Shown piece after piece: positions 43,869 through 52,687 of a DNA stretch of 64,000 bases. Source of the DNA: CAVSJA01 sp963728145 (lineage in GTDB: Bacteria; Bacteroidota; Bacteroidia; Chitinophagales; Chitinophagaceae); the NCBI GenBank assembly GCA_963728145.1, contig CAVSJA010000008.1, positions 62,001 through 126,000 of the forward strand, written 5' to 3'. Within the stretch, counting starts at the first letter, position 1. Every line of letters starts with the position of its first letter. The position numbers and the translations under genes are program-made. Below the pieces are notes generated by a model. It did not search any database and was not told the DNA's origin. It saw nothing but the letters and a program-made list of their open reading frames with translations.

Positions 43869-44753
43869 ATGCGTAGAGCTTACCTACTGTTGATTGGCAT
43901 CGTTTTTCTTACTTCCTGTGAAAAATCGATCACCTTCGTTCCGGATACTGCGGAACCATTGGTGGTGGTAGATGCCTCCATTGAAAATAGCAGGCCGCCT
44001 TTTGTAATTCTCTCCAGGAGTTTGAATTATTTCGGTAAGATTTCGGTTGATATCCTGGCTTCTTCCTTTATACACAATGCAGAGATTAATATTTCAAATG
44101 GTACCCTGACCCATCGCCTGAAAGAGTATTCCATACCCGACACATCAGGATATACAGTTTATTTCTATTCTATCGATTCAGCCAACCTCGGAACCGCTTT
44201 TACAGGCGCTTTCGGAGGAGCTTATTCGCTCGAAATAATAGTTGATGGAAAAACATATACTGCTACCACGACGATTCCTCTACTTGAAAAGACAGTCGAT
44301 TCCGTATGGTGGGAAAAAGCGCCACCAGCAGTGGATTCGCAGCTTGTAAAATTCATGGGAAGAGTAATAGACCCACCGGGCTATGGTAATTATATCCGAT
44401 ATTTTACAAAAGCCAATAATGAACCGTTCTATCCCGGATTGAATTCTGTGTTTGACGACCAGATCGTGGATGGCAAAACTTATAGTGTACAAATTGATAA
44501 AGGAATTGACCGGAATGAAGAATTTGATGAAGAGACTTATGTCTTTTTCAACCGGGGAGATACCGCTACATTTAAGCTAACGAATATTGATAAGACTACT
44601 TTTGATTTCTGGCGAACCATTGAAAGTAGTTATGCCAATATCGGCAATCCTTTCGCTTCACCCACTAAAGTATTGAGCAATATCAAAGGAGGAGGATTGG
44701 GTTATTTCGGAGGATATGCAGCCCAATTCAGTACATTGATCATACCCAAGTAG
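43869..44753 (+). CDS. DUF4249-family lipoprotein
   Basis: 294 aa from ATG 43869 (MRRAYLLLIGIVFLTSC); upstream codons in the frame belong to a small inverted repeat (GATTGTTGGG/CCAACC, about 43760-43835). The signal ends in lipobox FLTSC with Cys17. The mature protein opens with the DUF4249 pattern EPLVVVDASIENSRPPFVILSRSLNYF, then an Ig-like beta region, GKTYTATTTIPLLEKTVDSVWW and FDFWRTIESSYANIGNPFASPTKVLSNIKGGGLGYFGGYAA, the family's ending. DUF4249 proteins are usually encoded next to a TonB-dependent receptor and are thought to be outer-membrane partners. No receptor gene is adjacent here. Confidence 0.88.
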   Translation: MRRAYLLLIGIVFLTSCEKSITFVPDTAEPLVVVDASIENSRPPFVILSRSLNYFGKISVDILASSFIHNAEINISNGTLTHRLKEYSIPDTSGYTVYFYSIDSANLGTAFTGAFGGAYSLEIIVDGKTYTATTTIPLLEKTVDSVWWEKAPPAVDSQLVKFMGRVIDPPGYGNYIRYFTKANNEPFYPGLNSVFDDQIVDGKTYSVQIDKGIDRNEEFDEETYVFFNRGDTATFKLTNIDKTTFDFWRTIESSYANIGNPFASPTKVLSNIKGGGLGYFGGYAAQFSTLIIPK

Positions 44754-44840
44754 GTTTTGCACATTCAATTCAGGTATGACTCAGGATAACGCTTTGTGTA
44801 GATCCTAACATTATTTTTGTCGAATTCAAGTGCATGGAAA

Positions 44841-45782
44841 ATGGATAAAAGCAAGGAAACAATACATTGTCTCATTATCGGCTCCGGACCTGCTGGTTAT
44901 ACAGCGGCTATTTATGCTGCCCGGGCTAACCTTAAACCGGTATTATACCAGGGCATTCAACCTGGCGGCCAATTAACCATTACAACCGAAGTTGAAAACT
45001 ATCCCGGTTATCCCGATGGAATTCAGGGACCGGAAATGATGGTGCATTTCGAAAAGCAGGCAGCAAGGATGGGCGCTGATATTCGCTTTGGTTTAGCAAC
45101 AAAAGTGGATCTATCCAAACAACCATATAAAGTTTGGATCGATGAAGAAAAAGAACTGGAGGCAGAATCAATCATCATTGCAACAGGCGCTTCGGCTAAG
45201 TGGTTGGGATTGGAAAGCGAACAAAGATTGAATGGATTTGGAGTTAGTGCCTGTGCAGTTTGCGATGGATTTTTCTTCCGTGGAAAAGAAGTTGCCATCG
45301 TAGGGGCAGGAGATACTGCAGCAGAAGAAGCATTGTATCTTTCTAAACTTGTTTCAAATGTCCACATGTTTGTACGCCGCGAACAAATGCGTGCATCAAA
45401 AGTGATGCAGGAAAGAGTGCAGCGTACACCCAATATCAAAGTCTATTGGAATACAGAAACAGAAGAAGTGATTGGCGAGAATAGAGTTGAAGCCGTAAGA
45501 GTTCATAATAATGTTACCGGAGAAAAACTCACTATTCCTGTCAGTGGTTTTTTCGTTGCAATCGGCCATGAACCCAATTCAGGCATCTTTAAGGGATGGC
45601 TGGATATGGATGAAGCAGGATATATCAAAACTATTCCAGGTACCAGTCGTACTAATGTCGAGGGTGTATTTGCTTCTGGTGATGTGCAGGATAAAATCTA
45701 TCGCCAGGCGGTTACTGCCGCGGGGAGTGGATGCATGGCAGCGTTGGATGCGGAGAGATGGCTTTCTGCGAAAGGCAATTGA
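44841..45782 (+). CDS. trxB: Thioredoxin-disulfide reductase
   Basis: 313 aa from ATG 44841 (an in-frame TTG lies eight codons upstream). FAD-binding GSGPAGYTAAIYAARANL, GGQLTITTEVENYPGYP, the redox-active CAVC (Cys138, Cys141), NADPH-binding VGAGDTAAEEALYLS, and the closing GVFASGDVQDKIYRQAVTAAGSGCMAALDAERWL. It passes electrons from NADPH to thioredoxin in the cytoplasm. No trxA nearby. It is followed directly by a repeat hairpin. Confidence 0.95.
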   Translation: MDKSKETIHCLIIGSGPAGYTAAIYAARANLKPVLYQGIQPGGQLTITTEVENYPGYPDGIQGPEMMVHFEKQAARMGADIRFGLATKVDLSKQPYKVWIDEEKELEAESIIIATGASAKWLGLESEQRLNGFGVSACAVCDGFFFRGKEVAIVGAGDTAAEEALYLSKLVSNVHMFVRREQMRASKVMQERVQRTPNIKVYWNTETEEVIGENRVEAVRVHNNVTGEKLTIPVSGFFVAIGHEPNSGIFKGWLDMDEAGYIKTIPGTSRTNVEGVFASGDVQDKIYRQAVTAAGSGCMAALDAERWLSAKGN

Positions 45783-45945
45783 TCGGATGAACAGCGGAAC
45801 AGATGAACAGCGGAACAGCAGAGCAAGTGAACAAATAATGTCGAATATTGAACTGAATTAGTTCGTATTCATCTGACATCCGATCTACTGATCCGCTGTT
45901 CCGCTGTTCATCTGTTCCGCTGTTCATCCGATCTTCCGATCAAAT
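45783..45945. repeat. GAACAGCG octamer inverted repeat
   Basis: The left arm begins at the trxB stop (GATCGGATGAACAGCGGAACAG) and the right arm (CTGTTCCGCTGTTCATCCGATC) ends near 45942. Same unit family as 34916-35060, sharing the GATCGGA ends. Confidence 0.8.
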
Positions 45946-46018
45946 CGTCGATTCAAAAAAATAATACTCCAATTGCCCGGTTCTCGCTAAATTGTTAATC
46001 CACTATTACCAGCCGCCA

Positions 46019-46378
46019 ATGGTTTCAGTAGAGATCAGGAACCTGATACTGCATGCTTATCACGGAGTTTATGAAGATGAACATAAGACAGGAAGTTCGT
46101 ATGAAGTGAATCTTGAGGTGCAATTCGACGACAATGGAAGTGAATTTGAATCACTTGAGGATACTATCAATTATGAGGAACTCTTAAGCATTGTAAAACA
46201 ACGTATGATGGTGAGAAACAGCCTCCTTGAAAAGGTGGCAGATGGTATCATACGGAAGATCAAGCATCAGTGTCCGAGAGCCAGGGAAATACGCCTATCC
46301 ATTTACAAATTACAAGCCCCTGTGGAAAATTTTCAGGGTAAATTAGGCGTTACTATGTATAAGCGGTTTGATGATTAA
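46019..46378 (+). CDS. folB: Dihydroneopterin aldolase
   Basis: 119 aa from ATG 46019 (MVSVEIRNLILHAYHGVYEDEH); a TTG nine codons upstream is not needed. FolB signatures: the HAYHGVYEDEHKTGSSYEVNLEV opening with catalytic Glu, TINYEELLSIVKQ (substrate-binding Tyr), LLEKVADGIIRKI, and IRLSIYKLQAPV with the catalytic Lys. It cleaves 7,8-dihydroneopterin in folate synthesis and forms an octameric ring in the family. The following gene starts 8 bp before its stop, so they are coupled. Confidence 0.92.
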   Translation: MVSVEIRNLILHAYHGVYEDEHKTGSSYEVNLEVQFDDNGSEFESLEDTINYEELLSIVKQRMMVRNSLLEKVADGIIRKIKHQCPRAREIRLSIYKLQAPVENFQGKLGVTMYKRFDD

Positions 46379-47138
46379 GAAGTGTCCAATATCGTGCTTA
46401 CTGATCTTTATTCTTGTCCTGCCTATTGAAAATCAAGCACAGGATACAAAAACTCTTTTGAAAGAGGCGCAACAATTTGAAACTTCATTCAAGGACAACG
46501 AAGCCCTCCAGAAATATCTTCAATTAGTCAAGCTTGAATCTAACAACCTGGTTGCACTATGCAAGACCAGCGAGCTATATGCGAAACTTGGAAAACGCCA
46601 GGCAACGAAACAAAAGCAAACTGACTATTATGTTTCTGCAAAGCAATATGCAGAGCAGGCGTTGAAAGTAAATGAAAATTCTTCTGAAGCGAATTTTGTA
46701 ATGGCCATGGCCATGGGAAGAATGGCAATGCTGAACTCAGGTAAGGAAAAGATCAAAGTGGTTAAAGAAATTCGCCATTATGCTGAGCGCTGTATTCAAC
46801 TTGATCCAAATAATTTCAAAGGGTATCATATTCTCGCCAAGTGGCACTATGAAGTAAGTGACCTGAATGCTATTGAAAGATGGCTTGTTAAAATTACTTA
46901 CGGTGCACTTCCGCCTTCTTCCCTCGATGATGCAATCAGGAACTACGAAAAGAGCAAACAATTAAACCCGGCATTTATTCTGAACTATCTTGAACTCGCA
47001 AAAGCCTATCATCGAAATGATGAAGACAAGAAGGCAATCGCATATCTCCAGGTCATGCTTAAATTACCAAGTACTCAAGCCGATGACAACTCGGTGAAGG
47101 AAGAAGGCAGGAAGTTGCTGAAAGATCTCACTGACTAG
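46371..47138 (+). CDS. Secreted TPR-like protein
   Basis: 255 aa from ATG 46371, overlapping folB by 8 bp. N-terminal signal peptide of about 22 residues (ISCLLIFILVLPIENQAQ). Then helical repeats of TPR type: ALQKYLQLVKLESNNLVALCKTSELYAKLG, YAEQALKVNENSSEANFVMAMAMGRMA, YAERCIQLDPNNFKGYHILAKWHYEVS, DAIRNYEKSKQLNPAFILNYLELAKAYHRN. The layout, with SLDDAIRNYEKSKQLNPAFILNYLELAKAY, resembles the regulator-of-microtubule-dynamics-like TPR proteins found in bacteria. Probably a periplasmic interaction protein. Partner unknown. Confidence 0.8.
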   Translation: MIKKCPISCLLIFILVLPIENQAQDTKTLLKEAQQFETSFKDNEALQKYLQLVKLESNNLVALCKTSELYAKLGKRQATKQKQTDYYVSAKQYAEQALKVNENSSEANFVMAMAMGRMAMLNSGKEKIKVVKEIRHYAERCIQLDPNNFKGYHILAKWHYEVSDLNAIERWLVKITYGALPPSSLDDAIRNYEKSKQLNPAFILNYLELAKAYHRNDEDKKAIAYLQVMLKLPSTQADDNSVKEEGRKLLKDLTD

Positions 47139-47142
47139 ACCC

Positions 47143-47312
47143 AATGAACAGAAGAACAGAAGAACAGAGGAGCAGAGGAGCAGTAGAACAGAAGAACAGT
47201 AGAACAGCAGAACAAGAATTGTCGAATCCGGATCAATTCTTAGCAATCCGTCATTCCCGTCGAAGGCGGGAACAACCAATTAACCAATCAACCAATCAAC
47301 CAATCAACCAAA
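47143..47312. repeat. GAACAGAA and AACCAATC tandem short repeats
   Basis: Octamer/nonamer units GAACAGAAGAACAGAGGAGCAGAGG run to 47212. TCATTCCCGTCGAAGGCGGGAACAACC follows (47250-47276, also related to 21312-21344), then AACCAATC four times (47277-47310). It separates convergent genes. Confidence 0.7.
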
Positions 47313-47324
47313 TCAACCCTCGGA

Positions 47325-48689
47325 TCATATCACCTTATTCTTCCATTTGCCGCTTCGCAAATACAAATAGGAGGGAATAAAAAGGCATGTCCAATACAGC
47401 CATTCACTCATCCAGCCATAAGTAATTGAAAGGAAGAATTTGTCCAGTACCAGGTAAACAAAGATGCTATACAAAACAATCGCGAAGAATTCGATGCTTA
47501 GTGTTATTCTTGTATTACCAGTACCAGTAACTGCACTCAGGCATACGATAGAGAATGACATGATGACCAGTGCGCTTGACACAACTCTTATCACGGGCAC
47601 GGCTGCCCTTGTAAATTCTTCAGGTTGCCCATACACGGAAAGGATCTGCTCCGGAAATAAATTCAAAATTATTGCAACAACTAATGCCAGGCCCGTACTC
47701 ATGCGAATGATCTTGAATAACAGGACATTCATCATATCCTGTTTACCCTGGCCAATGATATTGCTTACCATTGCATTCGTAGTAGCGGCAAAGGCCCAGG
47801 TGATCACACCAAAAAATCCAAATACATTTCGCATTGCATTGGAAATAGCGAGCGCTGTTTCACCGTGCTTATCGTTTAAGAGGAAAAAATATTCCCAACT
47901 GATCACACTAATTGCATGTTGGAACACCAGGGGTGCAGACATTGAAAAGATAAGAGAAGCATTCTTTTTGTTCCATTTCAGATCACTGAATAGTTGAAAT
48001 CGCTTTCCAATCCCTTTCATGTGAATAACCAGGAAAATGACAAACATGCCAATGAATTCGGCAATGATCGAAGCGATTGCTGCGCCATTCAATCCCATTC
48101 TTGGCAACCCGAGTTTTCCGAAGATCAATAGGTAGTCAAACAATACATTAGCTAATGCTTCAGCCAGCGTACCAATCACTAGGTATTTGCTTTGATTGGT
48201 TCCAACCAGCAAAGCATTTCGCATTTGATAGATATAAAGAAAGGGTAAACCCCAGATCCTTATTCTTGAAAATTCGATGGCTTGTTTTAATCTATCTTCA
48301 TCTGAAATGAACAAACGAAAAATCTGTGGAGTGACCAACCATGTTGTGATGATACCGATTGCGGCGATCATCATCGCTATGAGTACGCCCTGGTTGAAAA
48401 TTTTTCCAATTTCCTCTGGTCTGTTTTCACCAGCTCTTCTTGCGATCAATGCCTGCAATCCATTATTCAATCCAAAACCAATTGCTGAAAAGATCAGGTA
48501 GTAAACACCCGTGATCCCCGCAATGGCCAATGACTTTCCACCATCAGGATAGTGCCCAAGAAAAATATTATTGGTAATAAAATTCAATTGAGGCACCAGA
48601 ATGGCGAGGCTAATCGGCAACGCGATCTTCAATATCTGCCGGTTGGATATTTCGACTTGTAAATTATTATGTACAGGCGCCTTGCTCAT
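47325..48689 (-). CDS. MATE-family efflux transporter
   Basis: 454 aa, ATG start, about 12 hydrophobic helices in two homologous halves. Landmarks: QILKIALPISLAILVPQLNFITNNIFLGHY at the start, LNNGLQALIARRAGENRPEEIGKIFNQG after helix 2, and the second-half counterpart WAFAATTNAMVSNIIGQGKQDMMNVLLFKI. MATE proteins export cationic drugs or metabolites using Na+ or H+. Substrate not inferable. The start is 14 bp from a repeat that fills the divergent gap with the DUF3822 gene. Confidence 0.92.
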   Translation of the reverse strand: MSKAPVHNNLQVEISNRQILKIALPISLAILVPQLNFITNNIFLGHYPDGGKSLAIAGITGVYYLIFSAIGFGLNNGLQALIARRAGENRPEEIGKIFNQGVLIAMMIAAIGIITTWLVTPQIFRLFISDEDRLKQAIEFSRIRIWGLPFLYIYQMRNALLVGTNQSKYLVIGTLAEALANVLFDYLLIFGKLGLPRMGLNGAAIASIIAEFIGMFVIFLVIHMKGIGKRFQLFSDLKWNKKNASLIFSMSAPLVFQHAISVISWEYFFLLNDKHGETALAISNAMRNVFGFFGVITWAFAATTNAMVSNIIGQGKQDMMNVLLFKIIRMSTGLALVVAIILNLFPEQILSVYGQPEEFTRAAVPVIRVVSSALVIMSFSIVCLSAVTGTGNTRITLSIEFFAIVLYSIFVYLVLDKFFLSITYGWMSEWLYWTCLFIPSYLYLRSGKWKNKVI

Positions 48690-48710
48690 GAAAAGACCGC
48701 AAATTTAAGC

Positions 48711-48838
48711 CAATAGGCAATAAGTAAATAGGCAATAGGCAATAGACAATTAGCAAATCTTAGTGACAATTTGCCGATTGCCCGTTGCCAATTGCTTATT
48801 GCCCATTGCCTATTGCTCATTGCCTATTGCCAATTCTT
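48711..48838. repeat. CAATAGG/TTGCCTA heptad inverted repeat
   Basis: Left arm CAATAGGCAATAAGTAAATAGGCAATAGG (units of 7 bp), right arm the complementary TTGCCTATTGCTCATTGCC. It extends to 22 bp before the DUF3822 start and gives a false N-terminal extension in that frame. Confidence 0.78.
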
Positions 48839-48859
48839 CGTATCATTGCAGACCCACAA

Positions 48860-49708
48860 ATGAACAGGGCGGCGTTCGATATTATACCTGAGGAAGGACT
48901 CAACGATCAAATTCAACAATCCACCTTGTTGATGGAGATTGGTGAGAACTATTTCCGCTATATCATTTATGATAAGCATACGCACAAGATCTGGGGCCTG
49001 AGGCAGTACCATTTTGATATTAGTCCCGAGAAACCTGCACTTGAATACCTGCATGATCTCCTTCAAAACGACGAGTACCTGGTCGAACCGGTAAAGGAAG
49101 CTGTGGTTATTTACAATTATTGCGATTGCAGCTTGTGGCCCGAGGAATATTTTCACGTTGAAAGCAACAAGCCATTGATCGAACTGATTTATGGAAATGC
49201 GCATAAGGGTCTTATTTTATGTGAGAAAATAAAGGGTTGGGATCTTTATACGGTATATCGTGTGCCTCGTGAGATTCACACCCTGCTACAGCAAAAATTT
49301 ACCTCTGGAAAATACTGGCATTTTTATTCATTATGGCTATCTCAGCTTGACCGTAAGTCCATGGAGATGCCGGTGATTCATGCGGTATTCTATACGGATA
49401 AATTCGTCGTAACAGTTTTCGATAAGAACTCCGTACTGCTTATGCAGAGTTATTCCTATCAAACACCGGAGGATGTAGTTTACTATCTTCTTTCAATTTG
49501 CAAGAATCTTGACCTGGACCCTGAAAAAGTGCCTCTTCATTTATCGGGCCTGGTTGACAAAGACTCAGCGTTATTCCACGAACTATACAAATACTTTCTT
49601 TTTGTCGAGTATGCGAATATGCCCGAAAAAGTGCATACGAATGGATTGTTTGCAGAGATTCCCTCACATTACTTTTCACCGATAATGAAACTCGCGCTAT
49701 GCGTATAA
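48860..49708 (+). CDS. DUF3822 family protein
   Basis: 282 aa from ATG 48860 (MNRAAFDII); the open frame upstream is repeat sequence. The protein is a Bacteroidota family with actin/hexokinase-like character: LLMEIGENYFRYIIYDKHTHKIWGLRQYHFD, AVVIYNYCDCSLWPEEYF, IHAVFYTDKFVVTVFDKNSVLLMQSYSYQTPEDVVYYLLSICKNLDLDPEKVPLHLSGLVDKDS. The two halves look like two ASKHA-type lobes, as in type II secretion PilM-like proteins, but that is inference. It overlaps rsmD by 10 bp, an arrangement that I recall as common in the phylum, so transcription is coupled. Confidence 0.85.
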   Translation: MNRAAFDIIPEEGLNDQIQQSTLLMEIGENYFRYIIYDKHTHKIWGLRQYHFDISPEKPALEYLHDLLQNDEYLVEPVKEAVVIYNYCDCSLWPEEYFHVESNKPLIELIYGNAHKGLILCEKIKGWDLYTVYRVPREIHTLLQQKFTSGKYWHFYSLWLSQLDRKSMEMPVIHAVFYTDKFVVTVFDKNSVLLMQSYSYQTPEDVVYYLLSICKNLDLDPEKVPLHLSGLVDKDSALFHELYKYFLFVEYANMPEKVHTNGLFAEIPSHYFSPIMKLALCV

Positions 49709-50238
49709 TCGGAGGGGAATTGGGAGGAAGGAAATTGAATCCTCCGGGCAAAATGCCCTATACCCGGCCGACTACCGATATTGCAAAGGAAGGATTGTTC
49801 AATATCCTCGAGAATAATCTTGATATCTCATCATTGAAAACGCTTGATCTTTTTGGCGGCACAGGAAATATCAGTTATGAGCTCGCTTCAAGAGGGGCGA
49901 AAGAGTTGACAATAGTGGAGAAAGATCCGAAGATGTATAGTTTCATCCAAAAAACTTCCCAGGAATTAAAGCTGGAAAACTTCAACGTGGTGCGAGCAGA
50001 CGTATTCCGTTTTATTGATCAATGCCGGGAGAAATTTGACTTTATTTTTGCCGGTCCGCCTTATGCATTGGACGCGATCGATGATTTGCCTAGAAAAATT
50101 GTTGAAAAACAATTGCTGAATCCTTCGGGTTGGTTTGTATTGGAACATACTCCGAGAAATGATTACAAAGGCTTTCCTTTTTTTACGACTGCTCGCAATT
50201 ACGGCACCACGATATTCAGCATTTTTGTAAACAAATAA
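49699..50238 (+). CDS. rsmD: 16S rRNA (guanine966-N2)-methyltransferase RsmD-like
   Basis: 179 aa, start overlapping the DUF3822 gene by 10 bp. RsmD opening MRIIGGELGGRKLNPP, TRPTTDIAKEGLFNIL, SAM-binding LDLFGGTGNISYELASRGA, and VEKDPKM. Motif IV, usually DPPY or NPPY, reads FIFAGPPYALD (about 120-123), with Gly in place of the Asp that contacts the target base amine. Either the Bacteroidota branch tolerates this or a single A-to-G change occurred. Otherwise full length. Ends at a repeat hairpin. Confidence 0.88.
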   Translation: MRIIGGELGGRKLNPPGKMPYTRPTTDIAKEGLFNILENNLDISSLKTLDLFGGTGNISYELASRGAKELTIVEKDPKMYSFIQKTSQELKLENFNVVRADVFRFIDQCREKFDFIFAGPPYALDAIDDLPRKIVEKQLLNPSGWFVLEHTPRNDYKGFPFFTTARNYGTTIFSIFVNK

Positions 50239-50430
50239 CCGTTTGGCGTTTGGGGTTTGGCGTTTGGCGTCCGGATAGCTATCGGGAGGCATTGTCAAAG
50301 TCTCATATTTAATGCATATTTCTATTTAGGAGTATCTTACGCTAAAAGAACTCTTCCCGATAGGTATCGGGACTCCCAAACGCCAAACGCCAAACACCAA
50401 ACTCCAAACGCCAAACTCCAAACGCCAAAC
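50239..50430. repeat. GTTTGGC heptad inverted repeat
   Basis: Left arm GTTTGGCGTTTGGGGTTTGGC, a GGATAGCTATCGGGAGGC stem element, and right arm CCCAAACGCCAAACGCCAAAC with further CCAAACT units (50378-50430). Same family and same GATAGCTATC core as 2162-2338. Confidence 0.8.
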
Positions 50431-50437
50431 TTCGCAA

Positions 50438-51055
50438 ATGGATACGATTTTCGTCACAGGTATCGGTACTGGAATTGGAAAAACGCTTGTGTCTGCAATT
50501 CTCGCGGAGGCACTTGAATGCGATTATTGGAAACCTGTACAGGCTGGGGTAGTTGAAATGACAGATTCAGATTGGGTGAAGCAAAACATCACAAACAGCA
50601 AAACGGTTGTTCATCCGGAACTGTTTAAGCTAACGATGGCGGCCTCTCCACATATTGCCGCCAGAAAAGATAGGGTATCCATCACCGTTGATGTTATTTG
50701 CAAGGCGCTTCCTTCAACAAATCGTAACTTGATCGTAGAAGGAGCGGGAGGTCTGATGGTTCCTTTCAATGAAACGGAATTCAATACGCATCTTATAAAA
50801 GCGTTGAATGCAAAACTTATCCTGGTAAGCAGAAATTATCTTGGAAGTATTAATCATTCTCTTTTAACGGCAAAGGCTTGTAAAGAAGAGGGATTGGAAG
50901 TGATGGGTTGGATATTCAATGATCAGTACCTTGACTATGAGACTGAAATTGTAAAATGGAGCGGCTATCCTTCATTAGGCTCGATACCGCATTGCGAGAA
51001 GCCTGGTAAAAATTTTGTCAAAGAACAGGCATTAAGGTTGAAACCCTTATTATGA
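50438..51055 (+). CDS. bioD: Dethiobiotin synthase
   Basis: 205 aa, ATG start. P-loop GTGIGKT (10-16), DYWKPVQAG (about 29-37, diaminopelargonate-side Lys), LIVEGAGGLMVPF, and ILVSRNYLGSINHSLLTAKACKEEGLEVMGWIFN. It closes the ureido ring of dethiobiotin with ATP and CO2. Slightly short (usual 210-230) but complete. Its stop overlaps the next gene by 4 bp (ATGA). No other bio gene is adjacent. Confidence 0.92.
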   Translation: MDTIFVTGIGTGIGKTLVSAILAEALECDYWKPVQAGVVEMTDSDWVKQNITNSKTVVHPELFKLTMAASPHIAARKDRVSITVDVICKALPSTNRNLIVEGAGGLMVPFNETEFNTHLIKALNAKLILVSRNYLGSINHSLLTAKACKEEGLEVMGWIFNDQYLDYETEIVKWSGYPSLGSIPHCEKPGKNFVKEQALRLKPLL

Positions 51056-51621
51056 CCAAAAAGGCGATCCGAAAAGAATTCATAGAAAAGAGACTTCAAT
51101 TGTCTACCGCCGAAATACAAAACCGGTCGGCTGAAATGATCCGGCATTTTGAGCAAATGCAATTGCCTGTTGTGAAGTATCTGCTTTCTTATTATCCACT
51201 ACTTGAAAGAAATGAATTTAATGTGGATCCCTGCATTCAATATATTAAACGAAAAACATTAGACATAAGGATCGCCTGGCCTAAAATAAATGATGAGACA
51301 ATTTCGATGGAAGCTTTTGAGATCAACGAAGATGAATTATTCACCAAGAATAAGTATGGAATACTTGAACCGCTTGGAGGTGAAAAAATTCAACCGGAAT
51401 TATTTGACCTTGTAATGGTTCCGATGGTAATGTCAGACGAGAAAGGTTATCGCGTAGGCTATGGAAAGGGTTATTATGACAGGTATCTTCCGCGTTGCCG
51501 GCCTGATGTAATAAAGATTGGTTTTTCGTTTTTTGAACCGGGTCCGGCAATTGAGGACATCGATGAATTTGATGTACCTTTAAATTTTTGCATTACTCCA
51601 TCGGGTAAGTATGAATTTTAA
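51052..51621 (+). CDS. 5-formyltetrahydrofolate cyclo-ligase family protein
   Basis: 189 aa. Typical start KKAIRKEFIEKRLQLS, then YLLSYYPLLERNEFNVDPCIQYI, and the closing signature VMVPMVMSDEKGYRVGYGKGYYDRYLP (ATP/phosphate-binding GYGKGYYD, about 138-145). It converts 5-formyl-THF to 5,10-methenyl-THF with ATP. It overlaps bioD by 4 bp and lpxK by 11 bp, forming a bioD - cyclo-ligase - lpxK - rnr operon. Confidence 0.92.
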   Translation: MTKKAIRKEFIEKRLQLSTAEIQNRSAEMIRHFEQMQLPVVKYLLSYYPLLERNEFNVDPCIQYIKRKTLDIRIAWPKINDETISMEAFEINEDELFTKNKYGILEPLGGEKIQPELFDLVMVPMVMSDEKGYRVGYGKGYYDRYLPRCRPDVIKIGFSFFEPGPAIEDIDEFDVPLNFCITPSGKYEF

Positions 51622-52687
51622 CGCTCCATTACTCAAGCCGATCCGAATTTTATTATTTCCCATCTCAATAATTTATGCTCTGATCATATGGATCCGGAAC
51701 AGGCTTTATGATAGTAATGTTTTTCAAGGAACTGCCTTCAATCTTCCAGTGATTTGCGTAGGAAATCTTAGTGCAGGCGGAACAGGTAAATCGACCATGG
51801 TGGAGTATATGGTAGGAATTTTGCAGCATAAGTTCAAAACCGGAATCATGAGCAGGGGCTATAAACGCAAAACGAAAGGATATGCATTGGCAAGTGAAAA
51901 AACAACGGCATTGGAAATTGGTGATGAGCCCATGCAATTCCACAATAAGTTTCCTGCCGTATCCGTCGCAGTTGGAGAAGAAAGAATCGTCGCCATTCCA
52001 CAGTTATTGCACGACCGCCCCGAAACACAGGTCATTATTTTGGATGATGCATTTCAACATCGCAGGATAAAACCAGGACTGAATGTTCTGTTGACGGAAT
52101 ACAGTAACCTTTTTACAAGAGATTGGTACTTGCCAACCGGCGATCTCCGGGATGAAGCTGGAAGTTATAAAAGAGCAGATATTCTTGTGGTTACCAAATG
52201 CCCGGATGAAATTCCCAAGGAAGAACAGCAGGAAATAAGAAAGGAAATAGATCCCTTGCCAGAACAGAAATTATTCTTCGCCTCAATTCAATATGGAGAT
52301 CCATATCATATAACGAGAAAGCACAGGGTTCGGGTCGATGCAAATATGGAGGTCTTGTTGGTGAGCGGAATTGCAAACCCCCGGCCATTAAAGAAATACC
52401 TGCTGGATAATTCGAAGACCTATTATGAGATGCTCTACGGCGATCACCATATCTTTACTATCGACGACTGGAAGGAAATTGCAAAACGTTTTCATAGTAT
52501 CCAGGCTTCAAGTAAGATCATTCTGACAACCGAAAAAGATGCTGTGCGATTGATAAAGTTTGACCAGGAGTTGAAAGATCTTCCGGTATTTGTAATCCCA
52601 ATCGAAATGAAGTTCCTCAACGGAGAAGGAAAACGTTTTGATGATTTAATTGTTAAATTCATTAAAGAATTTCATAAAACATCCTAA
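51611..52687 (+). CDS. lpxK: Tetraacyldisaccharide 4'-kinase
   Basis: 358 aa. One N-terminal membrane-associated helix (PIRILLFPISIIYALIIWIRN), the P-loop GNLSAGGTGKST (51-62), GIMSRGYKRKTKGY, GDEPMQFHNKFPAVSVAVGE, ILDDAFQHRRIKPGLNVLLTEY and TTEKDAVRL. It phosphorylates the lipid A precursor at the cytoplasmic face of the inner membrane, confirming a Gram-negative envelope. Overlaps its upstream neighbour by 11 bp and its stop shares one base with the rnr start (TAATG). Confidence 0.94.
   Translation: MNFNAPLLKPIRILLFPISIIYALIIWIRNRLYDSNVFQGTAFNLPVICVGNLSAGGTGKSTMVEYMVGILQHKFKTGIMSRGYKRKTKGYALASEKTTALEIGDEPMQFHNKFPAVSVAVGEERIVAIPQLLHDRPETQVIILDDAFQHRRIKPGLNVLLTEYSNLFTRDWYLPTGDLRDEAGSYKRADILVVTKCPDEIPKEEQQEIRKEIDPLPEQKLFFASIQYGDPYHITRKHRVRVDANMEVLLVSGIANPRPLKKYLLDNSKTYYEMLYGDHHIFTIDDWKEIAKRFHSIQASSKIILTTEKDAVRLIKFDQELKDLPVFVIPIEMKFLNGEGKRFDDLIVKFIKEFHKTS

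Noticed and set aside
48785..48859. N-terminal extension of the DUF3822 frame
   Set aside because: It is translated CAATAGG repeat (IAYCPLP units); the family begins at ATG 48860.
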